Source of the DNA: a virus
Virus record (IMG/VR): IMGVR_UViG_3300035698_001003
Span: 1-23,130 of that record
Reading direction: 5' to 3' (one strand)
DNA length: 23,130 bases
Shown: positions 1 to 8,665 of the stretch, piece by piece
Position numbering within the stretch: the first letter of the stretch is position 1
Layout: each line of letters begins with the position of its first letter
The notes under the pieces: model-generated
Database searches by the model: none
Told to the model about the DNA's origin: nothing
What the model saw: the letters and a program-made list of their open reading frames with translations, nothing else
Position numbers and translations under genes: made by a program

Positions 1-264
1 ATTCGTTGCCACAGTAGTAAATGAACCCCCAACTTGACATTTAACAACAAGAGTGTCATCCTCAACTATAATCTCCCGCTGAACACCTTTTAATTCATCT
101 GAATATTCAAATGTTGTAGTTGCTATTGAACTTACATCTACCCTGTAACTTGTTGTTCCTGGCGTTAAAATCTTATAAGAATACTAGGCATCCTGCCTTC
201 CAATCCCTGCAAATAAATTTGTCATTATTAATGAAAATATTAAAATACTTAAAATTTTCTTCAT
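1..264 (-). pseudogene. Small secreted-protein gene, interrupted by in-frame TAG and cut by the window edge
   Basis: An ATG at 264-262 opens a frame beginning MKKILSILIFSLIMTNLFA, a textbook Sec signal peptide (two Lys, hydrophobic core, likely cleavage after LFA). Codon 27 (186-184) is TAG, and the same frame then continues without another stop through about 61 codons to the window edge. The second half reads like ordinary protein (for example TTSYRVDVSSIATTTFEYSD and EIIVEDDTLVVKCQVGG). The continuity on both sides points to a single nonsense change rather than a frameshift. TAG ends several intact genes in this window (14184, 15879, 18369, 20956), so recoding of TAG is unlikely. AGGATGG lies about 12 nt upstream of the ATG. 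I do not recognise the family; exported, beta-rich and possibly a moron or lysis-region protein is all that can be inferred. A sequencing error is an alternative explanation. Confidence 0.55.
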
Positions 265-300
265 TTCTTTTTTACCATCCTTTTTTTATTATATTACTAA

Positions 301-336
301 AAATAATCTTAATTAAAAACAAAATTAAGATTATTT
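301..336 (-). terminator. AT-rich hairpin at the end of the Cys-rich gene, candidate terminator
   Basis: A perfect 14 bp inverted repeat (arms 301-314 and 323-336, 8 nt loop) spans the last codons and the TAA stop of the gene ending at 309. On the minus strand the stem ends in a T-rich run (GATTATTTTTAG). It could end transcription of the late block, or act in both directions. The stem holds only one G-C pair, so folding strength is modest. Confidence 0.45.
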
Positions 337-743
337 AACTGCTCTTCTGTCTCTATATCTTTCAATGTTTGAGTAAAATTAAAAAATTGTTCTCTCAAAG
401 AATTAATTTTTGCTACTAAATTAGCCTTATCTTTATCATTATAATCTCTATTGCCTATTTCAGTTTTAGTGGCTAAGGTTTTGCAAATTTGCTCTTGTAA
501 TGGACAATATTGCAATAATAACCTTTCCATCTCATTTTTAACTTTATCATATTTATTGCTTTTTAAGGTATTAATATTTGTTGGTATTTCTGCGTCAATC
601 TTTGGTTTGTGCGTTTCACATAAAAATTTATCACTAAACGAAACTCCCTTTTTGCAATTATCTTTTTTAAAAATACAACCACAATCACAAACTAATTCAT
701 CATTAACTTCATAATCTTTTCCATAAAAATTAACTATATTCAT
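309..743 (-). CDS. Hypothetical Cys-rich protein after the tail fibre (144 aa)
   Basis: Family not recognised. The N-terminal third carries clustered cysteines: C19, C21 and C23 (CDCGC), C30, C42 and H45 (CETH). This spacing suggests a small metal-binding ribbon or knuckle. The rest is charged and helical (about residues 60-140, ending in a Leu/Glu-rich segment), consistent with a coiled coil. The start is well supported: AAGGAGGTAATAATG, in which the Shine-Dalgarno sequence is made from the last codons and stop of the tail-fibre gene, giving tight translational coupling. Its place directly after the fibre suggests a fibre accessory, chaperone or late-expressed protein, but this is only positional inference. 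Confidence 0.75.
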   Translation of the reverse strand: MNIVNFYGKDYEVNDELVCDCGCIFKKDNCKKGVSFSDKFLCETHKPKIDAEIPTNINTLKSNKYDKVKNEMERLLLQYCPLQEQICKTLATKTEIGNRDYNDKDKANLVAKINSLREQFFNFTQTLKDIETEEQLNNLNFVFN

Positions 744-745
744 TA

Positions 746-2017
746 TTACCTCCTTGCATATACTTCTATTGTTGAATTAATTCCAATACCATTTGCTCCT
801 GATGCTGTTAATAATATAGATGTTAAATTAGTAGATGCATCTTTCCACCATCCTTTAATGTTTTGACTTATTCTATCTCCAGCTCCTCCAGATGTATCTT
901 CTCCAAAAGCTTCTACAAAAAATGTTTTGTATAGATTTTGTTTTGCAAAACATCTAATAGCTACTGAAAAATATTTTCCTGAACCATAAGCTCCTAAAGA
1001 AATTCTAGTGTTTCCAAGTCCAGAAGTTCCACTAGTTCCATCACTTTTAGTATACCAATCTGTATATTCAACTGCGATCGTAGTAACTCCATTAGGATTT
1101 AATTTTATTTCTGAATCCGCAGCAGAAGCACAATAACCTTGTATTAATATTAAATACTCTAAATCCGTATTTCCATCAAGTCCAGTTATATTTACCGTTG
1201 TTGCCGATGCACCTAAAGTATTTGAATAAATCCTTTTAAATGTACCAAGACTAGTTCCTGTTACATCTCCAATAATATTTGTTGTTTGTGCTACTGAAAA
1301 AGAATTATCAGCATCTTTTCTTGCAATATTAGAAGTATCCGACAAATCAGTTGACGCTATTGTTATATCTGCCGAACCATCAAAACTATTACCTGCAATA
1401 CTCCTTGCTGTTTCTAATATTGTTGATGTGTCTGCATTTCCAGTTAAATCCCCTGTTACATCTCCAGTAAATGTTGCATCAGTTCCATCAGTTCCACCGT
1501 CTAACACTTGTGTTCCATCAGTTGAAGCAACACTACTCGCAGTTCCAACTCCAGCACTAGTTTGAATTGTTCCATCAGTAAATGTTATAGTTTGTATATC
1601 TTCAAGATTAACATATCCACTTCCAGGGTCTTTTAATATAGCCCTATCTGCTTTTTCATCAACTTGCTGTATTTTCTGAATTATAGTATCAAGATCATCT
1701 TCGAATGTTACAACTGGGATAGTTGTTTGATTAGAATAATCAGTATCTTGATCTAATGGTAATGTTTTTAAGATTACAATTTTATATCCAGTTGCTAATA
1801 AATCTAATCCACTTGCAACTGTTGGATATACTACCCATTCGTTTATTAAATCAACTGTATAGTTAGATTCAATTAAAGTAGAAACACCATTTAAATCAGT
1901 AATATATACTTTTATATAATCTGCATCCGCTACTGGTAATATTGTTGTCAATACCCAATTTCTAGTAATTCCATTACCACTTCCTATAAATTTATTAATT
2001 AGATTTGATACTGTCAT
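746..2017 (-). CDS. Tail fibre protein with T7 gp17-type N-terminal adaptor
   Basis: Receptor-binding fibre of a short-tailed phage. Residues about 1-135 follow the pattern of the T7 gp17 N-terminal domain that attaches the fibre to the tail: NKFIGSGNGITRNWVLTTI, a YTV strand, then KTLPLDQDTDYSNQ, a LDTIIQKIQQVDEKADRAI helix and the end of the adaptor. A collagen/beta-helix-like, Gly/Thr/Asp-rich shaft follows, with TITFTDGTIQTSAG and GDVTGDLTGNA-type repeats common in phage fibres. About residues 265-423 form a different, probably trimeric beta domain likely to hold the receptor-binding tip. The length (423 aa) is somewhat below T7 gp17 (553 aa). The start is preceded by AAGGAG inside the end of the upstream giant gene, 3 bp away. 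The position after the gp16-like gene matches T7 order. Confidence 0.85.
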   Translation of the reverse strand: MTVSNLINKFIGSGNGITRNWVLTTILPVADADYIKVYITDLNGVSTLIESNYTVDLINEWVVYPTVASGLDLLATGYKIVILKTLPLDQDTDYSNQTTIPVVTFEDDLDTIIQKIQQVDEKADRAILKDPGSGYVNLEDIQTITFTDGTIQTSAGVGTASSVASTDGTQVLDGGTDGTDATFTGDVTGDLTGNADTSTILETARSIAGNSFDGSADITIASTDLSDTSNIARKDADNSFSVAQTTNIIGDVTGTSLGTFKRIYSNTLGASATTVNITGLDGNTDLEYLILIQGYCASAADSEIKLNPNGVTTIAVEYTDWYTKSDGTSGTSGLGNTRISLGAYGSGKYFSVAIRCFAKQNLYKTFFVEAFGEDTSGGAGDRISQNIKGWWKDASTNLTSILLTASGANGIGINSTIEVYARR

Positions 2018-2020
2018 ATT

Positions 2021-5000
2021 TTAACTCCTTATTAGTTCTAAAACATTATTAGTTATTCTATACATATCTTTTGCCATTTTATGAGCAGGAAACCCAGCCC
2101 ACATTTCCCCAGCAGTTGCAGCATCCCAATATAATCTTGCCCAATCTCTATCTCCCATAATAGTATTCCCTATTGTTCCAAGTGCTTTTAATGTTTTATT
2201 TATAGGAGAGAATGCTGGAATATTTCCAAATCCTCTTCTATATTTATAATATCCTGAAATATCTCTACCTAGTGGAATTGTTGCTAGCCATTGTTCTATT
2301 GGTGCTGTCATCCAATCTAAGGCATCCGGCAATCCACCAGAATATAAAAAAGTAGAAATTAAAGCTATAGACCAACCCGATAAAACAAAATCAAACATTA
2401 TATGTCTAAAATATTGTCTATTATTAATTTCTCCATCTTTCCATGCTGTATATTCACTTATTCCAATATTTCCTAATTTCATCATAAAAGTCATAAATGC
2501 TGTAAATAATCTAATAGCACCCTCTGACCTTTGTAATGCATTTAAATCAATAGGAAGCGTACTAGGTTGTGTTGTTCTAATAACATTATCAGCAAATAAG
2601 ACTGCTTTTTTAATATCTGATTCGGATGGTTCTCCTTTTACATTTTCATCCATATATTTCATAAAAGAACCTTTCCATATCGGCATAACAGTTGCTCTAT
2701 CATTCATCTGTATAAAAGCAAAAGATAACTCCTTAACATCTTTCCATGTAAATTTTTTACCAAGTATCTCAATTTCTTTTATATGTGGCTTTATTTTATT
2801 TAATTCATCCGAAATAGCCAAATAAGCATTATTAGAACGAATATCTATATAGCCAGATAGTTTTATAATTTCATCCCATGTATCACTATTTTTAGAACCA
2901 TAAGCCAAACCTTTTAAATCCGTTGAAAGCATTCCTTTCGCAACATAATCAGCACCTATTTTCTGTGCAGCTTGAAAGAATGATAATCTTTGCTTAACTC
3001 CAACTCCAAAATTTAAACCTAATATCGCAGTAGTTGACAAGCTTTTTAATTTATCAAAACTACGATCTAAGAAACTATTCAATCTTCTTTGTGGTAATGC
3101 TTGATATAAAACCCATTTTCTGGTCTCATTATAAAACTTGCTACCTTGTTTTTTTATTACCATATCTCGCCAAGATGGATCAAGTGTTAGCCTATTAAGA
3201 TCTCTAAGGTATTCAGCATGCGAAATATATCGCGATGTATCTATGATATGTATTAATAATACCCCTAATTCTAATAATGGCGGCAATGAAGAGTTTGGAA
3301 TACGAGAAAATCTAAAACCATCCTCAGGAGTAGTTTTTCTAAAAACACTAGAATTTCTATTTTTTATAATATCATCCATACTTTCTTCTTTCTGGATTTT
3401 ACCATCAGCAGCTTTAATACTTAATCTATGGTCGTATTGTAATGGATAATATCCACCTTTTAAGTTTATAGTTTTACCTTCAAAATTAGTTATAGATATT
3501 GGCTGTGCTTCTATTTTAGGTAAATGACGATTATAAATATTAAAATTAACTGCATCTAACTGAGGGAATAATACATTTATTTTATCCCATATATTCTGAA
3601 TAGAATTTAATTCTTCCTCTGTTAGTTGTCCAATAATAGTATTTAACTGTTCGTTAGAATAACCATAACTATTCTGAATTGTGGTTAAATTGCCTTTATT
3701 CCCTACATTTAAAGCAAGTGATATTATTCTTTCAGCATTCCATCTTGTCTGCCCTATATCTTTTAGCATCTGAGGTATTTCTATATTTTCAATATTAAAA
3801 TAATGTCCGTTATTCTTTTTTGTTAATCGATTGTTTGTATTAGAAATAATATCAAAATCAGGTTTTAAACTTTCAAACATATCTCTGTTTATAAGCTTAT
3901 TCTTAACCTCTGCCTCAACCCCTTTCTGAACTACACTGCCTAAAACACCAGCCTCTTTATTCTTTCTCCAATTATAATCATCCAACCTATCAAATACCAT
4001 CTCTGTGATTTGATATTCAGCTAATACACTTTCTATTCCTTTCATGTAACCTTTAACTAAAACACTTGTGTCGTCTGTTGCAATTTTCTTATCTCTTAAT
4101 TCTCCCATCTTTTCAATAGACGCATCAGCTAATTCTCTTGTTGTTTGATATTGAGTATCTTGTAAAGTTAATAACAAATCTCTACCAGCACTCATAACAG
4201 ATACTATTGTATCGTTAAGTTCTTCTAACTCTTTCATTTTTAATTCTCTGTAATCCCCTATGTTCTGTCTATTTAATATCCAGGCAGGAGTTTGAGAGTA
4301 TAATGCCTCATCTAAATCTTTTAAATTAGAGAATGTATCTGCTCCAGTTGACTTGAATTTATCGCTTACATTTAGTTTATAATTTGTGAATAAATCAATT
4401 GCAATGTTAGCAAATCCATTCTCTGTATTTTTAAGTCTACTTTCTAATTTTTTTGTTTTATAATTATTCTCTATTTTGGTTCTTAAATCTCTAGCTTTTA
4501 TTGCTTCCTGTACCAAATCATGATTTAAAACTTGCTTCTGTTTCGCTTCAAATGCTTTTACATAATCGCCTTTCAGTGTGTGATAAATAGCTTGTCTTGA
4601 ATATTCCTGCTCTGTCTTTGCATACAAATCATATCTAGTCGCATCTTTTACTTTCTTATTTTGGATTATATTTTTAGCAGTATCTCTAATAACTTTTCTT
4701 TCTAGTTTTGGTATCTTGTTTCTTTCAATAGTAGAAATCTTATCTTTTAAAATCTGTGCTTCTGCTAGTATAAATTCAAAACTATCATTATTATGCAATG
4801 CTTCCTCGCCTAAAATATTCTCATCTTTCTCTATGCTATCTTTTATATTCTTTTCTGCTTGTAGTTGTAAAGCTGTAGCTCTATCTTTTATAGCTTTATT
4901 TTTAGATTTACTATTTAATAATTCATCAACTAATTCCTGTTCAGATTCATAATTATAGTGCAATGCAAATTCAGCAATAGATTCTCCACCAATATCATCA

Positions 5001-8000
5001 AGAAAAGATACTTCATTTTTAGCTGTTATTTTAGTTTTATTTACTATTAACTCTATTAAATAATCATCACTATTCCGATTGTTTGGAACTTCAAGATTGC
5101 CAGAATTAACTAAATCAGTTGATATTTTGTCTAACGATCTCCCATCTTTTCGCATAACCTCAAATGTTCCGCTTTGTCTTAAATCTAATCTTTGTTCTTG
5201 ACTTAGACTAGATGATTTTATTCCACCATTTGCTAAAATTAATTGTTGATAAGTCGAAAACTTTTTATCAGCTAATGGATTGAAGATTACCCCTTTATGA
5301 TTTTTACTAATAGTCTTTAATGCTTTTGCTCCAACTAAATTAACTATTTCTTCGCCATCAAATCCGCCTCTATCTTTTGCATCATCAATAACATTATATA
5401 TTTTAATCTCATTTACTTCGGCAGTCGCCTGTTCTTTATAAGCCTTTTTATCACCAATAGCTTTTTCGTATGCTTTTAATGATTTAGATAATTGAATCTC
5501 TTCGGAGGTTTTTGTAGCTTTAACCTTTTTATCTTTTAATTCAGCAGTCTTTTTCTCGTCTAGCTTTAATAACCCAGCTAAATCATTCTGCATATTATAA
5601 TAATTTTCAGCTTGCTGTATTTCCTCTTCTGTTGCTAATAATCTATCAAATACTCCTCGCATTTCTTTGTTTATCTCAACATTCAAATCTTTAATAGATT
5701 TATAAATATTAGTAAGCCATTGTTTAAACCTTTCAAAAGCTGTAGCAAGTTTAACACTAGGTGCTTTCCCTTCCCTTAAATATACCTCAAATGCTCTAGC
5801 AAACTTTTCTTCTCCTTTTGTATCCATATTCCCATCAACAAACTTTAAAATAGTATCATAATCAGCTTTTAACTGAGTATCTGCTTTCCCTTCTTTAATA
5901 AGACTTTTAATGTCTTGTGAGAATACATGTGCTGTTTCATGCAAGAAAGTAGACATATTAGCACTTTTAAATAAATTAATGGTAGTTTGTGTGTCTGTAA
6001 ATTGAACTCCACCACGGACTATTTTAGTGTCTTCCTGTTTAAAAATATTAGAATCATCAACAGCAAATGTGCCTTGATTATCTACTGATTTTATCTGGGT
6101 AGGGGAAAATACAAGATATTGATCTGTTATTAAATTACCATTCGGAGAATCTGATATATTTTTAAAAATAACTCCATCATTGCCTTTATTTTTAGCTTCT
6201 GCAATAATTTCTTCTTGATCTAAATTTTTACTACTAGAATCTACAATTAAAGGATTTTTTATATCAATAAAAACATCAACAATATTTTGTCCAGATGGCT
6301 CGGACTGAATAGCTTTTGCCTCTAAATCCTCTAATTTTCGAGTTAGCTCCTCACTTAAATTAAAGTTCCTGTTTTTTTCTGCTATTTCAATATCTATTAA
6401 TAATTTATCTACCTTTTTTTCATGCTTAATATTATTTGGAACTGTTCTTTGTGCAGAATAATCGGCATATTGTTGAGCCTCATCGACGGAATTAGTAAAC
6501 CAAAACCCACTTTCAGAAGTTATACCTTTAACATCTTGTCCCTTTTGATTAAGTTTAAATTTTTTAATACTTTGATTTGTCCCATGATAAACCACTAAAG
6601 GCTCACTATTCTCATCAACAACCTTACTATCGCCAAACCAATTTTTAAAGTTTTCATTCTGTTCAATTTTTCCAGTATCTTGATTGTATGTAATATTGTC
6701 TTGTTGTTTTTTAGAATCAAAAAACTTCCCACCAACTTTAACAACCGGATTTATTCTATTAAACCAAGCATCTACTGTTTCGCCTCGTTCTTTGCTTAAT
6801 ATCTTTGCACCACTCATTAATACATTCAACTGACTATCTACATCTGAAGCTTTACTACCCGAATCTATTAATGTTGTTCTAATATCCTGAACTTGTTTAG
6901 GTAAAACTTGCTCTTCTTCCTGTTCTTTTACTATTTCTTTCGCATTATTCAACTGATTATTAAATTCTTGTTGACTTATCTTTTCATTGTCTAAAGATAT
7001 TCCACCATCTTCAAACTTAACAAAAGGCTTTAAACTAGCACTTAATTCTGTACCTGAATAATTAGTAAAAAACTTAGCCGAATTTACTGGAATATCCCCA
7101 CCAGTCTCTTTAAACTCGCCTAAATCTTTACTTATACCAACCGTATCCGCAAATTTAGTAAACTCTTCCGGTTTCTCTTGTAAGAATTTCAAAGCAGCAT
7201 TATTGTCAATATATATATTTTCGTCTTTATTTTCTTTTTTGTTTATATCAGTTACAAAATCCTCCATACTTTCAGGAGATATATTTTTAGTTTTACATTC
7301 ATTTACTGCTGTTTCTATATTCTCAGAAGTTTTAATATCATACTGAAACTTTAAATTTTTATTTACATTCGCAATAATTGTGCTACTACCACCTAACCCA
7401 AATCCCGATCCAAATGCTATTAACATTGAATTTAATGTATTCTTTAATATATTATCTAAACCCTCTGGATTGCCTGTAATTCTATCAGCAAACTGTTGAG
7501 TTATTTGTGTAAATCCTTCTTCCCCTGCTTCTTGAAGTCCTGCCTGTAATGCTGTAACTCCAAATTCTTTAAAAAATGCTATCGCTCCTGCTTTACCAAC
7601 ACCCTGAACTATCTGTTTGCTTAGTTTTTTTAATATTGAGAATGTTCCAAGCCCTTCTCCTAAAATTTCAAGACCTGCATTAAATCCACCGCCAAGAGCC
7701 GCTTGTCCAGTGGTTTTGTCTCCTTCTAGTCCTTCTTTAAAATCACTTGCTCCAGATTGTAAACCTAAAGCTGTTAATCCAACAGCTGGAACTCCTGCTA
7801 TAAACGAGGCAATCGCCAAGCCTGTATTTGGAGAATTAGCAGTAATGTTTAAAATTAAATTATCAGCAGCCTCTTTATATTGTCCGTTCTTTATTTGTTC
7901 TATCAAATCTGCTTCCATATTAACTGGCATATCTTTTTTAGCTTTTTCTTCCCAATATTGAACCATAGGATTATTTAATAACCAATCTGGCGGAGTAGTA

Positions 8001-8665
8001 TCAAGTTTTTCGTTTCCAGTTGCATCAATAGATAATTTCCCCAATTCTCCAAGCCCTGTATATGTAAATGCTGGTATTTTTGCTATATTCGCTATCGTAA
8101 GTTCAGTTCCATATTTTAAAGCCCTAAAATTACGTTTTAAAAAGCCCTCATCTTTTTGAGATACTTGTCTTAAAAAGTTCTCAACTCTTTGTAATGCCTC
8201 AACATCATCTTTTGAAACTGCCATATTTTCAGGACTTGACATCCAGTTTGCAGTATGCGGAGCTTTAATTTCTCCGTTTATATCTTTTGCAAGTAATGAT
8301 TTATACATATCTTCTGACTTTTGAAAATCTAATAGAGCATCTTTATCCTGTGTAGCAGATTCGAAATTAATATCTTCTTTTTTGGATATACTATTTAATT
8401 TAGCAGCATCTTGTGAACTTAGATTTTTATATGCATTTAAAGACCAATCTATGTCTCCACTTTTTAGTCTAAGTGCAGCATCATACGGATTATCATGTTC
8501 TTTAAATTGTGCATCAGTAAAATCAATTTCACTTAATGGAGTTGGTTTTTCGATAGTAGTATTAATGTCTATTTCATCAAATCCATCATATAATGAATTT
8601 CTATTAGAAATAGTATCATCTGTTGTAACTTCTTCAAAACCATCAAATAGTGGATTCTTAGCCAT
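2021..8665 (-). CDS. Giant gp16-like internal virion / polyvalent ejection protein with ADP-ribosyltransferase and HExxH domains (2214 aa)
   Basis: Largest gene of the window, in the slot of T7 gp16, whose product forms the DNA-ejection conduit across the cell envelope; T7 gp16 is about 1318 aa, so this one is much larger. Visible parts: a Gly/Ala-rich hydrophobic segment near residues 275-430, likely membrane-active; an ART-PolyVal-like region about 670-870 with WFGDSKVV, the VVYHGT motif (H694), GFWFTNSVDEAQQYADY and QYLVFSPTQIKS; then FLHETAHVF (H909, E910, H913), an HExxH zinc-peptidase motif as in polyvalent phage proteins; long charged helical stretches about 1040-1600; and a C-terminal part with FGVGVKQRLSFFQAAQK near 1875 and a hydrophobic segment near 2090-2118. 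I see no lytic transglycosylase motif in the N-terminal region, unlike T7 gp16. The start overlaps the upstream stop by one base (TAATG) after AGAGGA. Enzyme activity is inferred, not shown. Confidence 0.85.
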   Translation of the reverse strand: MAKNPLFDGFEEVTTDDTISNRNSLYDGFDEIDINTTIEKPTPLSEIDFTDAQFKEHDNPYDAALRLKSGDIDWSLNAYKNLSSQDAAKLNSISKKEDINFESATQDKDALLDFQKSEDMYKSLLAKDINGEIKAPHTANWMSSPENMAVSKDDVEALQRVENFLRQVSQKDEGFLKRNFRALKYGTELTIANIAKIPAFTYTGLGELGKLSIDATGNEKLDTTPPDWLLNNPMVQYWEEKAKKDMPVNMEADLIEQIKNGQYKEAADNLILNITANSPNTGLAIASFIAGVPAVGLTALGLQSGASDFKEGLEGDKTTGQAALGGGFNAGLEILGEGLGTFSILKKLSKQIVQGVGKAGAIAFFKEFGVTALQAGLQEAGEEGFTQITQQFADRITGNPEGLDNILKNTLNSMLIAFGSGFGLGGSSTIIANVNKNLKFQYDIKTSENIETAVNECKTKNISPESMEDFVTDINKKENKDENIYIDNNAALKFLQEKPEEFTKFADTVGISKDLGEFKETGGDIPVNSAKFFTNYSGTELSASLKPFVKFEDGGISLDNEKISQQEFNNQLNNAKEIVKEQEEEQVLPKQVQDIRTTLIDSGSKASDVDSQLNVLMSGAKILSKERGETVDAWFNRINPVVKVGGKFFDSKKQQDNITYNQDTGKIEQNENFKNWFGDSKVVDENSEPLVVYHGTNQSIKKFKLNQKGQDVKGITSESGFWFTNSVDEAQQYADYSAQRTVPNNIKHEKKVDKLLIDIEIAEKNRNFNLSEELTRKLEDLEAKAIQSEPSGQNIVDVFIDIKNPLIVDSSSKNLDQEEIIAEAKNKGNDGVIFKNISDSPNGNLITDQYLVFSPTQIKSVDNQGTFAVDDSNIFKQEDTKIVRGGVQFTDTQTTINLFKSANMSTFLHETAHVFSQDIKSLIKEGKADTQLKADYDTILKFVDGNMDTKGEEKFARAFEVYLREGKAPSVKLATAFERFKQWLTNIYKSIKDLNVEINKEMRGVFDRLLATEEEIQQAENYYNMQNDLAGLLKLDEKKTAELKDKKVKATKTSEEIQLSKSLKAYEKAIGDKKAYKEQATAEVNEIKIYNVIDDAKDRGGFDGEEIVNLVGAKALKTISKNHKGVIFNPLADKKFSTYQQLILANGGIKSSSLSQEQRLDLRQSGTFEVMRKDGRSLDKISTDLVNSGNLEVPNNRNSDDYLIELIVNKTKITAKNEVSFLDDIGGESIAEFALHYNYESEQELVDELLNSKSKNKAIKDRATALQLQAEKNIKDSIEKDENILGEEALHNNDSFEFILAEAQILKDKISTIERNKIPKLERKVIRDTAKNIIQNKKVKDATRYDLYAKTEQEYSRQAIYHTLKGDYVKAFEAKQKQVLNHDLVQEAIKARDLRTKIENNYKTKKLESRLKNTENGFANIAIDLFTNYKLNVSDKFKSTGADTFSNLKDLDEALYSQTPAWILNRQNIGDYRELKMKELEELNDTIVSVMSAGRDLLLTLQDTQYQTTRELADASIEKMGELRDKKIATDDTSVLVKGYMKGIESVLAEYQITEMVFDRLDDYNWRKNKEAGVLGSVVQKGVEAEVKNKLINRDMFESLKPDFDIISNTNNRLTKKNNGHYFNIENIEIPQMLKDIGQTRWNAERIISLALNVGNKGNLTTIQNSYGYSNEQLNTIIGQLTEEELNSIQNIWDKINVLFPQLDAVNFNIYNRHLPKIEAQPISITNFEGKTINLKGGYYPLQYDHRLSIKAADGKIQKEESMDDIIKNRNSSVFRKTTPEDGFRFSRIPNSSLPPLLELGVLLIHIIDTSRYISHAEYLRDLNRLTLDPSWRDMVIKKQGSKFYNETRKWVLYQALPQRRLNSFLDRSFDKLKSLSTTAILGLNFGVGVKQRLSFFQAAQKIGADYVAKGMLSTDLKGLAYGSKNSDTWDEIIKLSGYIDIRSNNAYLAISDELNKIKPHIKEIEILGKKFTWKDVKELSFAFIQMNDRATVMPIWKGSFMKYMDENVKGEPSESDIKKAVLFADNVIRTTQPSTLPIDLNALQRSEGAIRLFTAFMTFMMKLGNIGISEYTAWKDGEINNRQYFRHIMFDFVLSGWSIALISTFLYSGGLPDALDWMTAPIEQWLATIPLGRDISGYYKYRRGFGNIPAFSPINKTLKALGTIGNTIMGDRDWARLYWDAATAGEMWAGFPAHKMAKDMYRITNNVLELIRS

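Noticed and set aside
184-186. TAG read as a sense codon (phage recoding)
   Set aside because: TAG ends at least four structural genes here, with the next gene's ribosome site or start directly at or after it (for example 15879 and 18369), and no tRNA gene that could suppress it is visible.
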